64,000 bases of DNA from Hippasteria phrygiana. Taxonomy: Eukaryota; Echinodermata; Asteroidea; Valvatida; Goniasteridae. Shown piece by piece: positions 23,932-35,613 of this stretch (its first letter is position 1; each line of letters starts with the position of its first letter). The stretch lies in the NCBI GenBank assembly GCA_037893225.1, contig JAZGUH010000271.1, positions 186,001 through 250,000 of the forward strand, written 5' to 3'. The notes beneath the pieces are model-generated. The model was not told the DNA's origin. It worked only from the letters and a program-made list of their open reading frames with translations, and ran no database searches. Position numbers and translations under genes: made by a program.

Positions 23932-24415
23932 CTTTTTTTTTTAGTCATTTTCTTTGAAAAAAAAATTGAAAAGGGATTCCCCTTTTAATAAATTTGTATT
24001 ATAAACAAAAAAATTGAAAAAGCCCCCCTTGTCATTATTTTGTCAGAATGTTTAAAGGCCCCTCCCCTCTCAATTGAGGGAGGAACCTTTAAAATGTGGT
24101 TTACCAAGGATACTCCATTGTTGGAGCTAAAAAAGGACTGTATGTGAATGTGATGCCCAACAATGAAGCCTTAGGCTCATTTGCATATTACTATGCATAT
24201 TCATAATGCATAGATGTCACATGCAAATTACCCAAGGTTTGCACTGTGGGACACATTGCAACATACAATGCAGTCCCTTTAAAGATGCCATTTCATACCA
24301 TGTTTCCGTGACCTTTGTCGCAAGAGGGCAGTTTTCATTTTTGTTTATTGCATATAAACTAAATTGCTTCCAATTTAGCTTAAATTGACATTTCATCTTA
24401 ATTTTTTTGGTATAG

Positions 24416-24499
24416 GAATTCAGAGATGGATAATGCCTTGGCTAAATGTTACGACTCAGCAAAAGGGGCAGAGGTCACAATGGAAAGGTCACCAAACAG
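24416..24499 (+). CDS. Candidate exon B, left-arm copy
   Basis: Acceptor TTTTTTGGTATAG and donor CAG|GTACGA bracket 84 bases open in the frame that exon A at 13420 would supply (one base plus 27 codons plus two). The right-arm copy (31783-31869) is three bases longer through two compensating indels, so start and end frames agree but about 18 internal codons are read in a different frame. Which version is ancestral cannot be told here. No homology recognised. Confidence 0.4.
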
Positions 24500-26082
24500 G
24501 TACGAAATAACACCTTGAAAGTGTGCAGCCTGTCAATAAGGAATGAGTCGAATAAAATTTAATTTGTAATCGTTTCGTTTTGTCCATAAATCCATTTCTG
24601 GACAAGAAATAAGTGATTCAAAGTTTCATTGTATTGCTTGGTATTGCAAACAAAATTCTACTTTTGAACTGTAAACAGTCTCCATGTACATTCTGGATTT
24701 GAAAAACCAGTTGATTACCGGCAAGCATGAATTTTATCGACTCTTAAAACTATCCGACTCATTCCAGTTACAAGGTGCAACACTTTAGGCCCAACAAATC
24801 TGGTTCCAGTAAAGATACTTGAAAAACTTTTCAGCAACAAAAATATATTTAACGTTAAAATTCCTTGCATTTTTGTACTTAGTAGCAGTTTAGTATTTTC
24901 TTTTTGTAATAATTTTTTTTTCTTTCGGCAATTATTCAAAATAATCTCCTTTTAATGCGCTGCAAAGAGTCTCAATTGTAGGCACGCTGTCGCATCAGTT
25001 ATTGAACTGTAGTGTCATTGGTAGCAATGTCAATTTTAGACTAAATTTTAGCAAGATGCAAGCACGAATCGGAAACCAGATTTTTTTGGCCTTATCCTTG
25101 GTAAACCATTTCTGACTTATCCTATACATGATGAGCATTTGCCAGCTGATGTTAATCAAGGAACAGTTACTTTCATTTGCCAAAAAAAACCAAAACATGA
25201 TTATTTCCAGAATTTACCGAGCAATTTACCATCAACAAATTTGAAAACAGTGAGGAATCCAAACTTCAAAAGTCTAAGCCTTCCTTCTGCAAGATTGGTA
25301 CATTTTCAAGCTGAATGTTTTTGCAGCTGAGCATAGGAGTGAAACATTCCATTTTCAAAATTCTAAATCTTTTCATTAGTTGGCATTGAAGTCATAAAAC
25401 ATTCTCTTCTTGGTATCAGTGTACGGAACATCAACTGGCAAATTCTCAACCATGTAACAAATCTGCAAAACGAGTCATTCTTTGTTTTCAAAGCATTTTT
25501 GAGCTTGAGCTGATACATTCATTTTAATCCAGTCAATAGAAAAAGGAAAATGTTGAGCTTGTTTTGTTGTATCATTTAGTTTTTAAATCTTGACAATATA
25601 GATCAAAAGGAATGTAAACTTTGATAAAACCTTAAGATTTTCATTGCACAAACTGTTTTAGGGCTTTGTATCTCCAAACAAACAATTTCTGACTCGTTTT
25701 GCAAGATTTGGTTCAACAAATAATCACCAAACGAATGAATAAATCACAAAACAAGCGAGTGCACAGACACTCAAATCTATTTTTTTTTAAAGCAAAGGTT
25801 GGGGGATGGGGGGAGGGGCGTACAAATTTGGGGAAAAATTGTTCATGTTTTTAATTTCTTTTGCTTAAACTCCTTAGGAAGGAATGTTTGGAATATAATT
25901 GGTCATTTTGCCAATACTTCAATCTAGAATTTCAGCATTGAGCTGGACGTTCTTGCAGTGAAGTGCTTTTAGTATTTGTTTCATCATCATCATTATTAAC
26001 AGCATAAAGAATTTGTAACGGGGATATTTTGAGATATGACTTGTTTTCGAAAATGTTGAGCAATTTGTTCATTTGTTTTTCT

Positions 26083-26083
<1 letters not shown>

Positions 26084-26121
<38 letters not shown>
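26084..26121. repeat. Poly-G tract
   Basis: A run of about 36 G ends in TCCGG. The right arm has the matching C-run followed by CA repeats (30142-30170). The exact length is likely unreliable in any assembly. Confidence 0.9.
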
Positions 26122-26122
<1 letters not shown>

Positions 26123-26179
26123 CCGGATGTCTAGAGATTCTAGAACTAATGCATAATTGTAATCTCTTTTTGTCATCAG

Positions 26180-26314
26180 GTGGTTGATCTTGTTCATCCT
26201 TCATCAGTGCCGGTTGAGCCGAGTGGTACGAGATCGCACAGATGTCTCAAGCAGCTTCAAACATCTCCATCTTCTCCAATTTCTATTGAAATAAATTATA
26301 CAATTTCAAAGTAG
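26180..26314 (+). CDS. Candidate terminal exon D, left-arm copy
   Basis: Acceptor TTTTTGTCATCAG precedes a 44-codon phase-0 frame (P/S-rich, containing VEPSGT and LQTSPSSPIS) ending in TAG at 26312. An AATAAA at 26290-26295 could end a transcript just after. The right-arm copy (29960-30079) keeps acceptor and frame with several synonymous changes, but stops five codons earlier. Its phase does not fit directly to exon B, so an intervening exon or another transcript would be needed. Confidence 0.35.
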   Translation: MVDLVHPSSVPVEPSGTRSHRCLKQLQTSPSSPISIEINYTISK

Positions 26315-26396
26315 TTAAAATGCCGACACTTAATAGGATACTGTTACATTTTTATCAACAATAACTGCTTTATGTCTAATTTAAATGTTCATTTAA

Positions 26397-26442
26397 CCCT
26401 AACCGTCCAATTTCAATATGATTTTGAATGCACCCTAGGGGT
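26397..26442. mobile_element. Short TTAA MITE relic, absent from the right arm
   Basis: TTAA (26393-26396) is followed by CCCTAACCGTCC, and CACCCTAGGGG marks the right end. The right arm near 29860 reads straight through a single TTTAA. It is related to 42755-42816 by the interior word ATATGATTTT. Confidence 0.6.
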
Positions 26443-27234
26443 TTATGGTTTATGTTTAACATTCGCTGTCGAAAATTGTAAGGTTTATCGATTGTTCCTA
26501 CAATGTCAAGAAACAATTCTTTGCAATGCTTAAGTAACATTTGTTTAATTAGGACGAGAAAATATTACAAATTGAGTTTCATTTTTGCCATCTTTAAGAA
26601 ATGCAATGGGTACAGTAAGATTACTTTGTACCACATACGTTATACAACTGATTGGGAAAAGGAATAAATTAAAGTGGATAAACATTCAATATCTTGTACT
26701 GTCCATTTTATTTCAAGGTATTGTCTTTCATTCACTAGCTTTATTTTTTAAGATTGCTCGAGTCAAATGCTCTCATTTTTCATTCTGAGAAATTTGTGGA
26801 AGAAATGGGTCCGATTCAAGTTTTGCAGAAGATTATGGAGGGTTTTGTAAGGATTTTTTATAGGATGAAGGCCAAGAATATAGCATTAGTTTGTTTTAAA
26901 ACAAGAATCAGAAAGGACAACTGGAAAAAATTGGCCGCATGGTGCCACACCCTAATCATGTGACCACATTCCCGGGAAATTTCAAAGATGTTTTTCGGGA
27001 GGTTTGTCTTGAAATTCGGCTCTATATTCGTCAAACCAACCAAAAATATTACTCCGTAAAACCTCCCAAAGGAATACCTAGCATGACCGATGTTCTCCTG
27101 CGGCTCTGCTTCAGTTTGGTGGAAATTTGACTCCACAACTAACAGCGGTTCTGCCGAGTCCGGGAGCGGTGGTAGAGGCGATGTTAGTCTGGTGGAGCCC
27201 CGCCGAGAAATGACCAGAACGATGCCGCGCCCGT

Positions 27235-27255
27235 ATGCAAATGAGAGCACGTGAC
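27235..27255. promoter_or_regulatory. Octamer plus CACGTGAC motif pair, left arm
   Basis: ATGCAAAT (27235-27242) and CACGTGAC (27248-27255) lie six bases apart in a relatively GC-rich stretch. The pair is retained in the right arm (29057-29076) although surrounding identity is only about 80%. The motifs match the POU octamer and a bHLH E-box. Activity is not shown. Confidence 0.35.
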
Positions 27256-27877
27256 TTTTGAACAATGGGTGGAAAGGTGGAATAGGCGGGGCGTCAAGTA
27301 GAAATTGAGTGTTTGGAGGGGTGGGAGGCAGTATTAATTACACAAAATATTAATTTTGAACATATTCATATTATTTTCAAGGCTGATTGGGTTTGGTAAG
27401 ATTTTTATGAGCTCACATATACAATTTATATTGGTAAATAGCTGAGAATTAGCGAGGTTTGGTTGATAGGAAGAAATAATAATAAAAGAGAATTAAAAGC
27501 CAAAACCAACGTCCCTCCCAATAAACAAGTAGAATAACGAATAAAGGGCAGGGAAAAACATAACAACCGTGGTTCCAAGCCTTATAATCCCCCTTTCCCC
27601 GACTGAACAAAATATTCTACCGCGGTCGCTGTTTTACGGTGGTGGAGGCTTAGCCTTATTGTCAGGGATCGCTCATTCAGACTGTAAAATTTCACACCGC
27701 AGGCTCCCTCAGATCTAGGCTACCCCCTTGCGTTGTTTGTTTCTTAATTAGGGCATAGAGCAAGGAACTGCTTTATGATTAGGGTAGTCCCAAACTTAGT
27801 TTTGTGTAAAAGTGGGGTCTTTGAATAAAAAATGTAAGCCTTTTTTTTCTAAGCAGGGGCATGGTTTTGTTCAATAT

Positions 27878-28620
27878 TTGGGGTTCACAAGGCGATTCTT
27901 TATGTATTAGTTCCAAAGTGACAAGCCGAAGCCATTGTTCATAAAAGTGGCATTTTCCCAAAGACTAAAAAGCCGTTTGCGAAATGAAGGTATGATTTAG
28001 CAGCTTCCTACAAATTTGTCCATTTCTGGGGTCCACGAGAGGATTTTTAACGGTGGAGCCATACCCGCAGCCATTTTTCGCAAACGCGGTACTTCCGACG
28101 CATCTTTGCGAAAAATGGCTGCGGATATGGCTCCACCGTTAAAAATCCTCCCGTGGACCCCAGAAATGAACAAATTTGTAGGAAGCTGCTAAATCATACC
28201 TTCATTTCGCAAACGGCTTTAGTCTTTGAGAAAATGCCACTTTTATGAAACGACGGTTTGGGACGACGGCTTTCATGCTTTCCCTGCCCTTTATTCGTTC
28301 TTCTACTTCTATTTGGGGTTCACAAGGCGATTCTTTATGTATTAGTTCCAAAGTGACAAGCCGAAGGCCATTTTTCATAAAAGTGGCATTTTTCCAAAGA
28401 ATAAAGCCGTTTGCGAAATGAAGGTATGATTTAGCAGCTTCCTACCAATTTGTCCATTTCTGGGGTCCACGAGAGGATTTTTAACGGTGGAGCCATACCC
28501 GCAGCCATTTTTCGCAAAAGCGGTACTTCCGATTCTTTGGGAAAATGCCACTTTTATAAACAATGGCTTCGGCTTGTCACTTTGGAACTAATACATAAAG
28601 AATCGCCTTGTGAACCCCAA
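27878..28620. repeat. Nested fold-back block at the palindrome centre
   Basis: The half-unit starting TTGGGGTTCACAAGGCG appears forward at 27878-28085, reversed without its outer 80 bp at 28105-28235, forward again at 28313-28533, then reversed as only the outer part at 28535-28620. The 27954-28235 part is an almost perfect hairpin around TACTTCCGACGCATCTTTG. A 60-bp word set (CCCTGCCCTTTATTCGTT) at 28270 duplicates 28765. The half-units behave like a fold-back transposon inserted at or creating the symmetry point. Confidence 0.8.
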
Positions 28621-29056
28621 ATGTGTGGAATTTTACGGTCTGAATGAGCGATCCCTGACAATAAGGCTAAGCCTCCACCGCCGTAAAACAGCGACCGCGG
28701 TAGGATATTTTGTTCAGTTGGGGAAAAGGGGAATTATAAGGCTTGGAACGACGGTTGTTATGTTTTTCCCTGCCCTTTATTCGTTATTCTACTTGTTTAT
28801 TGGGAGGGACGTTGATTTTGGCTTTTAATTCTCTTTTATTATTAGTTCTTCCTATCAACCAAACCTCGCTAATTCTCAGCTATTTACCAATATAAATTGT
28901 ATATGTGAGTTCATAAAAATCTTACCAAACCCAATCAGCCTTGAAAATATTATGAATATGTTCAAAATTAATATTTTTTGTAAGTAATACTGCCTCCCAC
29001 CCCTCCATTTCTATTTCGCGCCCCGCCCATTCCACCTTTCCTCCCATTGTTAAAAA

Positions 29057-29076
29057 GTCACGTGCTTCATTTGCAT
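29057..29076. promoter_or_regulatory. Octamer plus CACGTGAC motif pair, right arm
   Basis: GTCACGTG (29057-29064) and ATTTGCAT (29069-29076) are the reverse-complement counterparts of the left-arm pair, with spacing four instead of six. Confidence 0.35.
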
Positions 29077-29959
29077 ACGGGTGCGTCCACATCTGATCAT
29101 TTGTCGGCGTGGCTTCACCAGACCAACATCGCCTCAACTAGCGCTTATGGACTCGGCAGAACACCCGTAGTTCACAGCTAGTTGTGGAGTAAAATCTCCC
29201 CTAAAGCGAACCAGAGCTGTGTGAGAACGTCTGTCATGCTAGGTATTTCTTTGGGAGGTTGTACCAAATAGAAATTAGAGCCGAGTTTCAAGACAAACGC
29301 TCCCGGGAAAATGGTTAAAATTTCCAGGGGATGTGGTCACATGATTAGGGTGTGGCACCATGTGGCCAAATTTTTCCAGTTGTCCTTTCTGATTCTTGTT
29401 TTAAACTAAAGCTGCATTCTTGATTTTCATCCTTTCAAAATCCTTATAAAACCCTCCATAATTCATTTAAAAAACTCTTTCAATTGCACCTATTTCTTCC
29501 ACAAATTTCTAAGAATAAAATGGGAGCACTTGACATCAGCAGGATTCTTAAAAAATAAAGCTAGTGATGAAAGGCAGTACATGTACCGGTAAATAGAATG
29601 GACAGTACAATATGTTGAATGTTTATCCGTTTTAATTTATTCCTTTTACCTGTCACTTGTATAAAGTACATGGTACAAAGTAATCCCACTGTATGCATTG
29701 CATTTCTTACAGATAGCAAAAATGAAACTCAATTTGTACTATTTTCTCGTCCGAATTACACAAGTGTCCTAACATGTTAGTTAAGCATTGCAAAGAATCG
29801 TTTCTCGACAAGGCATGAACAATCGATAAACCTTAGAATTTTCCACAGCGAATGTTCATTATTAAATGAGCATTTAAATAAAACAAAGCAGTTGCATTTG
29901 TTGATAAAAATATAACTATATCCTATTAAGTGTCAGCATTTTAACTACTTTGAAATTGT

Positions 29960-30079
29960 CTATTGTATTTCAACAGAAATTGGAGAAGATGGAGACGTTT
30001 GAAGCTGCTTGAGACATCTGTGTGATATCGTACCACTCGGCTCAACCAGCACCGATGAAGGATGAACAAGATCAACCAC
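29960..30079 (-). CDS. Candidate terminal exon D, right-arm copy
   Basis: The minus-strand acceptor after GTCATCAG opens a 39-codon phase-0 frame ending TAG at 29960-29962. Compared with the left copy there are both silent and replacement changes (P to L, R to I, I to V) and an earlier stop. Retention of the frame in both arms supports past coding use. Confidence 0.35.
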   Translation of the reverse strand: MVDLVHPSSVLVEPSGTISHRCLKQLQTSPSSPISVEIQ

Positions 30080-31782
30080 CTGATGACAAAAAGAGATTAC
30101 AATTATGCATTAGTTCTAGAGTTGCTAGAAATCCCATCCCTCCCCCCCCCCCCCCCCCCACACACACACTAAAATTGTAAAAAAAAATGCCGTTTTAAGT
30201 GAAAACGTATAGTCTAGCCAAATTTTGAAAAAACGCTCAATGTTTTAATTTTTTTTTTTTTCGCATTTACAAAACCTTTTTCAAATTCTTTATGCTGTTA
30301 TCAATGAAGATGAAAGAAATACAAAAAGCACTTTACTACAATAACTTCCAGTCCAAGCTCAACAATACTGAAATTCAAGACTGAAATAATGGCAAAATGG
30401 ACAATTCCTTTCTAGGAAGTTTAAGAAAAAGAAATGAACGCAAACATTTACCCCCAATTTTTACCCACCCCCTCCATCCCTTAGCCTTTGTCTAAAAAAA
30501 AATGTTTGAGTGTCTGGTGCACTCGCTTGTTTTGTGATTTATTCATTCGTTTGGTGTTTACTTGTTGAACCAAATCTTGCAAAACGAGTCAGAAATTGTC
30601 AGTTTTAGTTTGGAGATGCTAAGCCCTAAAACATGGTTTGCACAATGAAAATCAAAAGGTTTTATCAAAGTTTGTATTACTTTTTATCTATATTGTCAGG
30701 AGTTAACACTGATACATCAAAACGAGCTCAAAATAATTTTTTCTGTTTTTTTCTGAATTGTCCGGATTTAAAACTGATACATCAGAAAAAGCTAAAAAAT
30801 GCTCTAAACTTGTGCCAAAAAAATCAATTTAAAAACGAAAAATTGCCCAAACTGACTTGTTTTGCAGATTTGTGACATGGTTGAGAATTTGCCAGTTGAT
30901 GTTCTGTACACTCCGATATCAAAAGATGTTTTATACTTCAACGCCGACTCATACAAAATTTCAGAGTTCTTAAAATGGAACGTTTTACTCTTTTCAGTTT
31001 CAAACAAATTCAACTTGAAAGTGTACCAATCTTGGAGAAAGCTTAGATATTTCAAGTTTGATTCTTCAACATTTTTCAGATTTGTTGATGGCTAACACTG
31101 CTTCGTGAATTCTGAAACTCAAAATTTTGTTGAAAATGAAAGTAACTGTTCCTTGATTAACATCAGCTGGCAAATGCTCGTCATGTATAGGATAAGTCAG
31201 AAGTGGTTTACCAAGGATAAGGCCCCAAAATCTGGTTTCTGGTTCATGCTTACATCTTTGTAAAAATTGGTCTAAAAATTACATTGCTGCCAAAGTTCAA
31301 TAACTGCCTGCAATTGCGACTATTTCTAGCGCATTAAAGATTTTCAAAATTGTATCAAAAAGAGATTGTTTGAAATAATTGCCGAGTGGCAAACTGTTTA
31401 CAAAAAGACAAAAACTGAAATGCAGCAAAGTACAAAAACGCTCTTTTCGTGTGCAATGAATTAACACATCCTTTTTTTTTTTTTTTGTATCTTTGGCTGA
31501 AACCAGATTTATTTTGGGCCTAAAGTGTTGCAGCTTGTAACCGTGGAATGAGTCGGATTTTTAACGAGTCAATAAAATTCATGCTTGTTTTCAGATTCAA
31601 AATTCACATGGAAACTGTTTACGGTTCAAAAGTAGAATTTTGTTTGCAATACCAAGCAATTCAAATTTGAATCGCGTATTTCTGATGTCCAGAAATAAAA
31701 TTCATTGATAAAATAATTTGCACAGCACACTTGACTCATTCCAAGTTGACAGGCTGCACACTTACAAGGTGTTATTTCGTAC

Positions 31783-31869
31783 CTGTTGGGTGACCTTCCA
31801 TTGTGACCTCTGCCCCTTTTGCTGGGTCGTGACATTTGGCCAAGGCATTTAGTATTCATCTCCGAATTC
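31783..31869 (-). CDS. Candidate exon B, right-arm copy (R/G-rich)
   Basis: The acceptor (GGTATAG) and donor (CAG|GTACGA) are the same as in the left copy. The 87-base frame contains SRPSKRGRGHNGRSPNR, a basic RG-rich stretch not present in the left copy because of compensating +4 and -1 indels. It fits exon A' (39029-39169) in phase. Confidence 0.4.
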
Positions 31870-32365
31870 CTATACCAAAAAATGGAGAAATGTCAATTGA
31901 AGCTAAATCGGAAGCATTTTGTTTATGGGCAACCCAAAAGAAAACCAAAAACATGAAAACCGCCCTCTGGCGACAAAGGTCACAGAAACATGGTATGAAA
32001 TGGCATCTTTAAAGGGACTGCATTGTATGTTGCAATGTGTCCCACAGTGCAAACCTTGGGTAATTTGCATGTGACATCTATGCATTATGAATATGCATAG
32101 TAATATGCAAATGAGCCTAAGGCTTCATTGTTGGGCATACATTCACATACAATGCAGTCCTTTTTAGCTCCAACAATGGAGTATCCTTGGTAAACCACAT
32201 TTTAAAGGTTCTTCCCCTCAATTGAGAGGGGAGGGGCCTTTAAACATTCTGACAAAATAATGAGAAGGGGGGGGGCTTTTTTAAATATTTTTTTTCGTAC
32301 AAATTTATTAAAAGGGGAACCCCTTTTCATTTTTTTTTTGAAACAAATCGATCAAAAAAAAAAAG

Positions 32366-35300
32366 CTGCGGCATTGTGCAAACGTCTGTCGCTGGTTGGC
32401 GCCCTCTACTGCCCAGAGCATGTAGCAACCCAATGACCCAAGTACTATGGCTGATATACCTTTAGTTCAGCAAGATTTGCTCATGTGCCACTGGTACTCT
32501 GCACCACTGGTATACTGCCTCCACATGATTCAACAAGCTTATTTGCCTAGTGCATGACTTCTTTGTCATGTGGGTGAAAGTGCCTATTGAAAAACCAAAC
32601 AATGGCCTAAACAAAGGTCAGAAAGGATTCACTATGTCTAGTACTTAAGCCTTCGTGAGTCTGTATATGGCGGCATTTTCGGGACGTCGCCCCCTGTTCG
32701 GGCAACCAGGCCGCTAGGTTCTTTAGTTGTTTTTTAGTGGTGAACTTTAGTAAAAAATAAAAAAATAGAAATGGCCGTTTTCACTTGGACTTTTCCACTC
32801 CATCACCAATTGAGTTCTGGACCTTCAAAATTATGACGACTTTAGCCTAGATGATGATGTGCTGATTGGAGAAACAACATTCCAATATGGCTGTGTACTT
32901 CACAATTTGTATGAAGTATTTTGTTTCGGAAATATTCCACAAATGAACAAAATCACAATACTCGGGGATATCTTGGTTTCACTTGCATAGAAAGAACAAC
33001 AGTTTGTTTTTTTGCAAAGCTTGTTATTCTTTGTTTACAGAAAAAACACTATTTTGGTAGTTTGAAAATAAAGCAATTTACTGCATTCAAATGCACACCA
33101 AAATGACCTTTTGGTAATGAAAAACTGCTTCTTCCAAGCAAAACAGTGTGTTTAAAGATTTTCATTATTAGATTCTGACTGCAAAATATATTCAACAGGC
33201 GATATTTTAGATGACATTGGGTTTACGAAGTACATTGCAGTGCTTTGGGCAAACAAGTCAAAACTTTGTGACTAATACCTATTTCTATGCTCACATGCTA
33301 AACAATTTGCCCACTTAGTAAAACTAACTTGCAAATGACCTAAGATGACCTATTTTAATGCTGAAGTTATTTAAATAATACAAACTAATAATAAACTGAC
33401 TTTATTGTTATAATAATTTATATTAAAATTGTCATTATTAGTTTATTGCCGTCTTGTTCCGGCAGCCCTTAAACTGAATTTATTTGTATAACTTGAGACT
33501 AACAACCTAAAACTGATGTATAATTCCCTATTTGGTTATGCAAGAAAAAAATGAACAGATTTATGAACTAGGTTTGCTGGCAGAAGATGAAGAGAAGATT
33601 TTGGCAGAAATAGGCATTAATTGCATGACTGCAACTAATGTACACTGCATTTGAGCTTTCGTTTAAAGTTGAACAATCTGTTCAAAACAGCATTATGTTA
33701 TTTATTTATTTATTCAAACTAGGCCTACAATGGATGTCCAATGTACTTAGAAGTTTATCTAAGTTTACTACAGGTTTCCTGTTCATTTGTGGAAAGTTTA
33801 ATTTTACTTTATTGTAAGTACTGTACATGTCCATGTGTAGTAATTTTACTATATGTTTACTGTACGTTAATTACTACATGCATAGGTTTACTGTTAGTTT
33901 ACTATTTTGTAAGTTAATTAGAAGTTTTTATCAGTTTACTATAAGTTTATTAAACAATGTAATTGTGAGTTATATATCTATAATATGTACTTTTCAATAT
34001 TAGCATTTTTAATGTTTTGTAATTATTGAAATTATTAACTGCCTGAAATGGGAAGATCGAGTGCCTAAATATGTTTACTTTTACTGTTGTTATTGCACAA
34101 GGTCTGTTGATGGATTAACTTAAAATAAATGACAGTTTGCTTTTAAAGTATGAAGACATTTCCAGAAGTCAGTTATTTTAACTGCTACCTATGAACTATT
34201 TTAAGATTCCCATTTTCAGTTTTTTGTTCACCTAATTATTTTACTAAAGTTCCATGGATATGTCTAAATGGGTGCGTTCGAGCGTGTTACTCCTGTTAAC
34301 ACGAGTATACTCTTGAGCACACGAACGGCAGGAGTATGACCCGAGGGTAACCGAGAGTATACTGCCGCTCAGACCGAGGGTATACTCCTCCACCGGAGGT
34401 GTCGTCACGTGATTGTTTCACTTAACATTTTAAGATGGCGGAAAGCAAACATTTCGGACTTTCCCAATGAAGTTTTGTTATCGTTTTTTGATTGTTGAAC
34501 TGACCTTTGGATTATATATTGTCATACATACATGTATGATACATAAGAAAAAATGTTAAACTATGTTCAAATTTGTGTGCACATCCAATGGAAGATTGTT
34601 CGCATATAGTTGGTAAACGTTGGCAACGTTCGCGTGAGTGGAACGCAGCTCTAACCTTGACCGTTCGCGGTTCGAGAGTAATGCGCACGCAACATTTTCC
34701 TGCACCCGCGAGTATCAAGAGTAACACGCTCGAACGTACCCAATATGATTTTATGATTTAAATTTTAGTTTGCATTTAAGATCTATACAAATCACTCATG
34801 TATTTCATGCTATTTTGTTAAAACCGACTGAATGTAAACCTATCACCTTGGTACCTACAGATTAGCACTATTATGAGAATTTTCATTAAATAAATTTAGA
34901 GTACCCCAAACGTTGACAAGAAAATTTAAACTGATAAATTTCAATTAAATTCTTTTTTTAAACCAGTTTATTAATCAAAACTTATTTATTTTCAATAATT
35001 AGAATTAGGTCTTTCCTTCATAACCCAATGTCATCTTGGATATCGCCTTGTGATAAACTTACTTCCTACAACAAGTGAAACCAATTTGTCAACCTGAGTA
35101 CCTGTGACTGAAGTTGAACAGCCATATCGGAATGTCATTTTTCCAACCCTCACACCACACACCTGGGCAGAGGTCCCCATCATCCATCAGGTCCAGAGCA
35201 CCCTTGGATCTGAGGCAGATGTCCTGTATGATCAAAGGTTTGGTCATCACGACCATGCCGAAAAAGAGACCTGTTTAAACAGGAACAAAGAGTGACGGGT

Positions 35301-35613
35301 ACCAACTGAAAAAAAGTGAAAAAGTGAAGTTGGTCCTCTGTCCACTACACTCATCCATTCAGCCGACGAAGACCTAAGGAGACATTTGGAATCCTTTCTT
35401 TCCTATATGTGTGATTTTTGGAGATGAATTTTTTTGGATCAGCTTGTCAAATCATGGAAAGCAGCACCAGTGGCTTAGAGCACCAGTAGCACATTGTGAG
35501 CAAATTTCACTGAACAAAAGGTATACCAACCATAGCACTTGGGCCACGGGCTGCCACACACCCTGGGCAGTAGAGGGCGCCAACCAGCGACAGACGTTTG
35601 CACAACGCCACTG
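32366..35613. mobile_element. Inner inverted-repeat element, right arm
   Basis: This is the counterpart of 20354-23931. The outer end at 35613 retains the CAGTGGCGTTG start (as complement); the inner end at 32366 has CTGCGGCATTG. It contains the later insertion 34270-34741 and lacks the TTAA MITE found in the left copy. The first about 500 bp at the 35.1-35.6 kb end are almost identical to 20354-20890. Confidence 0.6.
34270..34741. mobile_element. Harbinger-like MITE with AAT target duplication
   Basis: The ends read GGGTGCGTTCGAGCGTG and CACGCTCGAACGTACCC, with AAT at 34267-34269 and 34742-34744. The corresponding left-arm region near 21200 lacks it, so it post-dates the palindrome. It shares end sequence but not interior with the 5554 and 15091 copies. 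The interior carries a CpG-rich inverted repeat and no gene. Confidence 0.85.

Larger units (their letters stand above)
13298..28085 (+). repeat. Left arm of a giant imperfect palindrome
   Basis: From about 13298 inward the sequence matches the reverse complement of the region ending at 39283. Paired landmarks (left/right): exon block 13420-13560 / 39029-39169; 35-bp minisatellite 17990-19245 / 36712-37185; inner element 20354-23931 / 32366-35613; exon block 24416-24499 / 31783-31869; exon block 26180-26314 / 29960-30079; G-run about 26084-26121 / C-run 30142-30159; ATGCAAAT-CACGTGAC pair 27235 / 29057. By eye, identity ranges from about 80-85% in some stretches to near 100% in islands. The left arm carries an extra 3 kb insertion (13705-16709). 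Without it the arm is about 11.8 kb, against 11.2 kb on the right. Confidence 0.9.
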
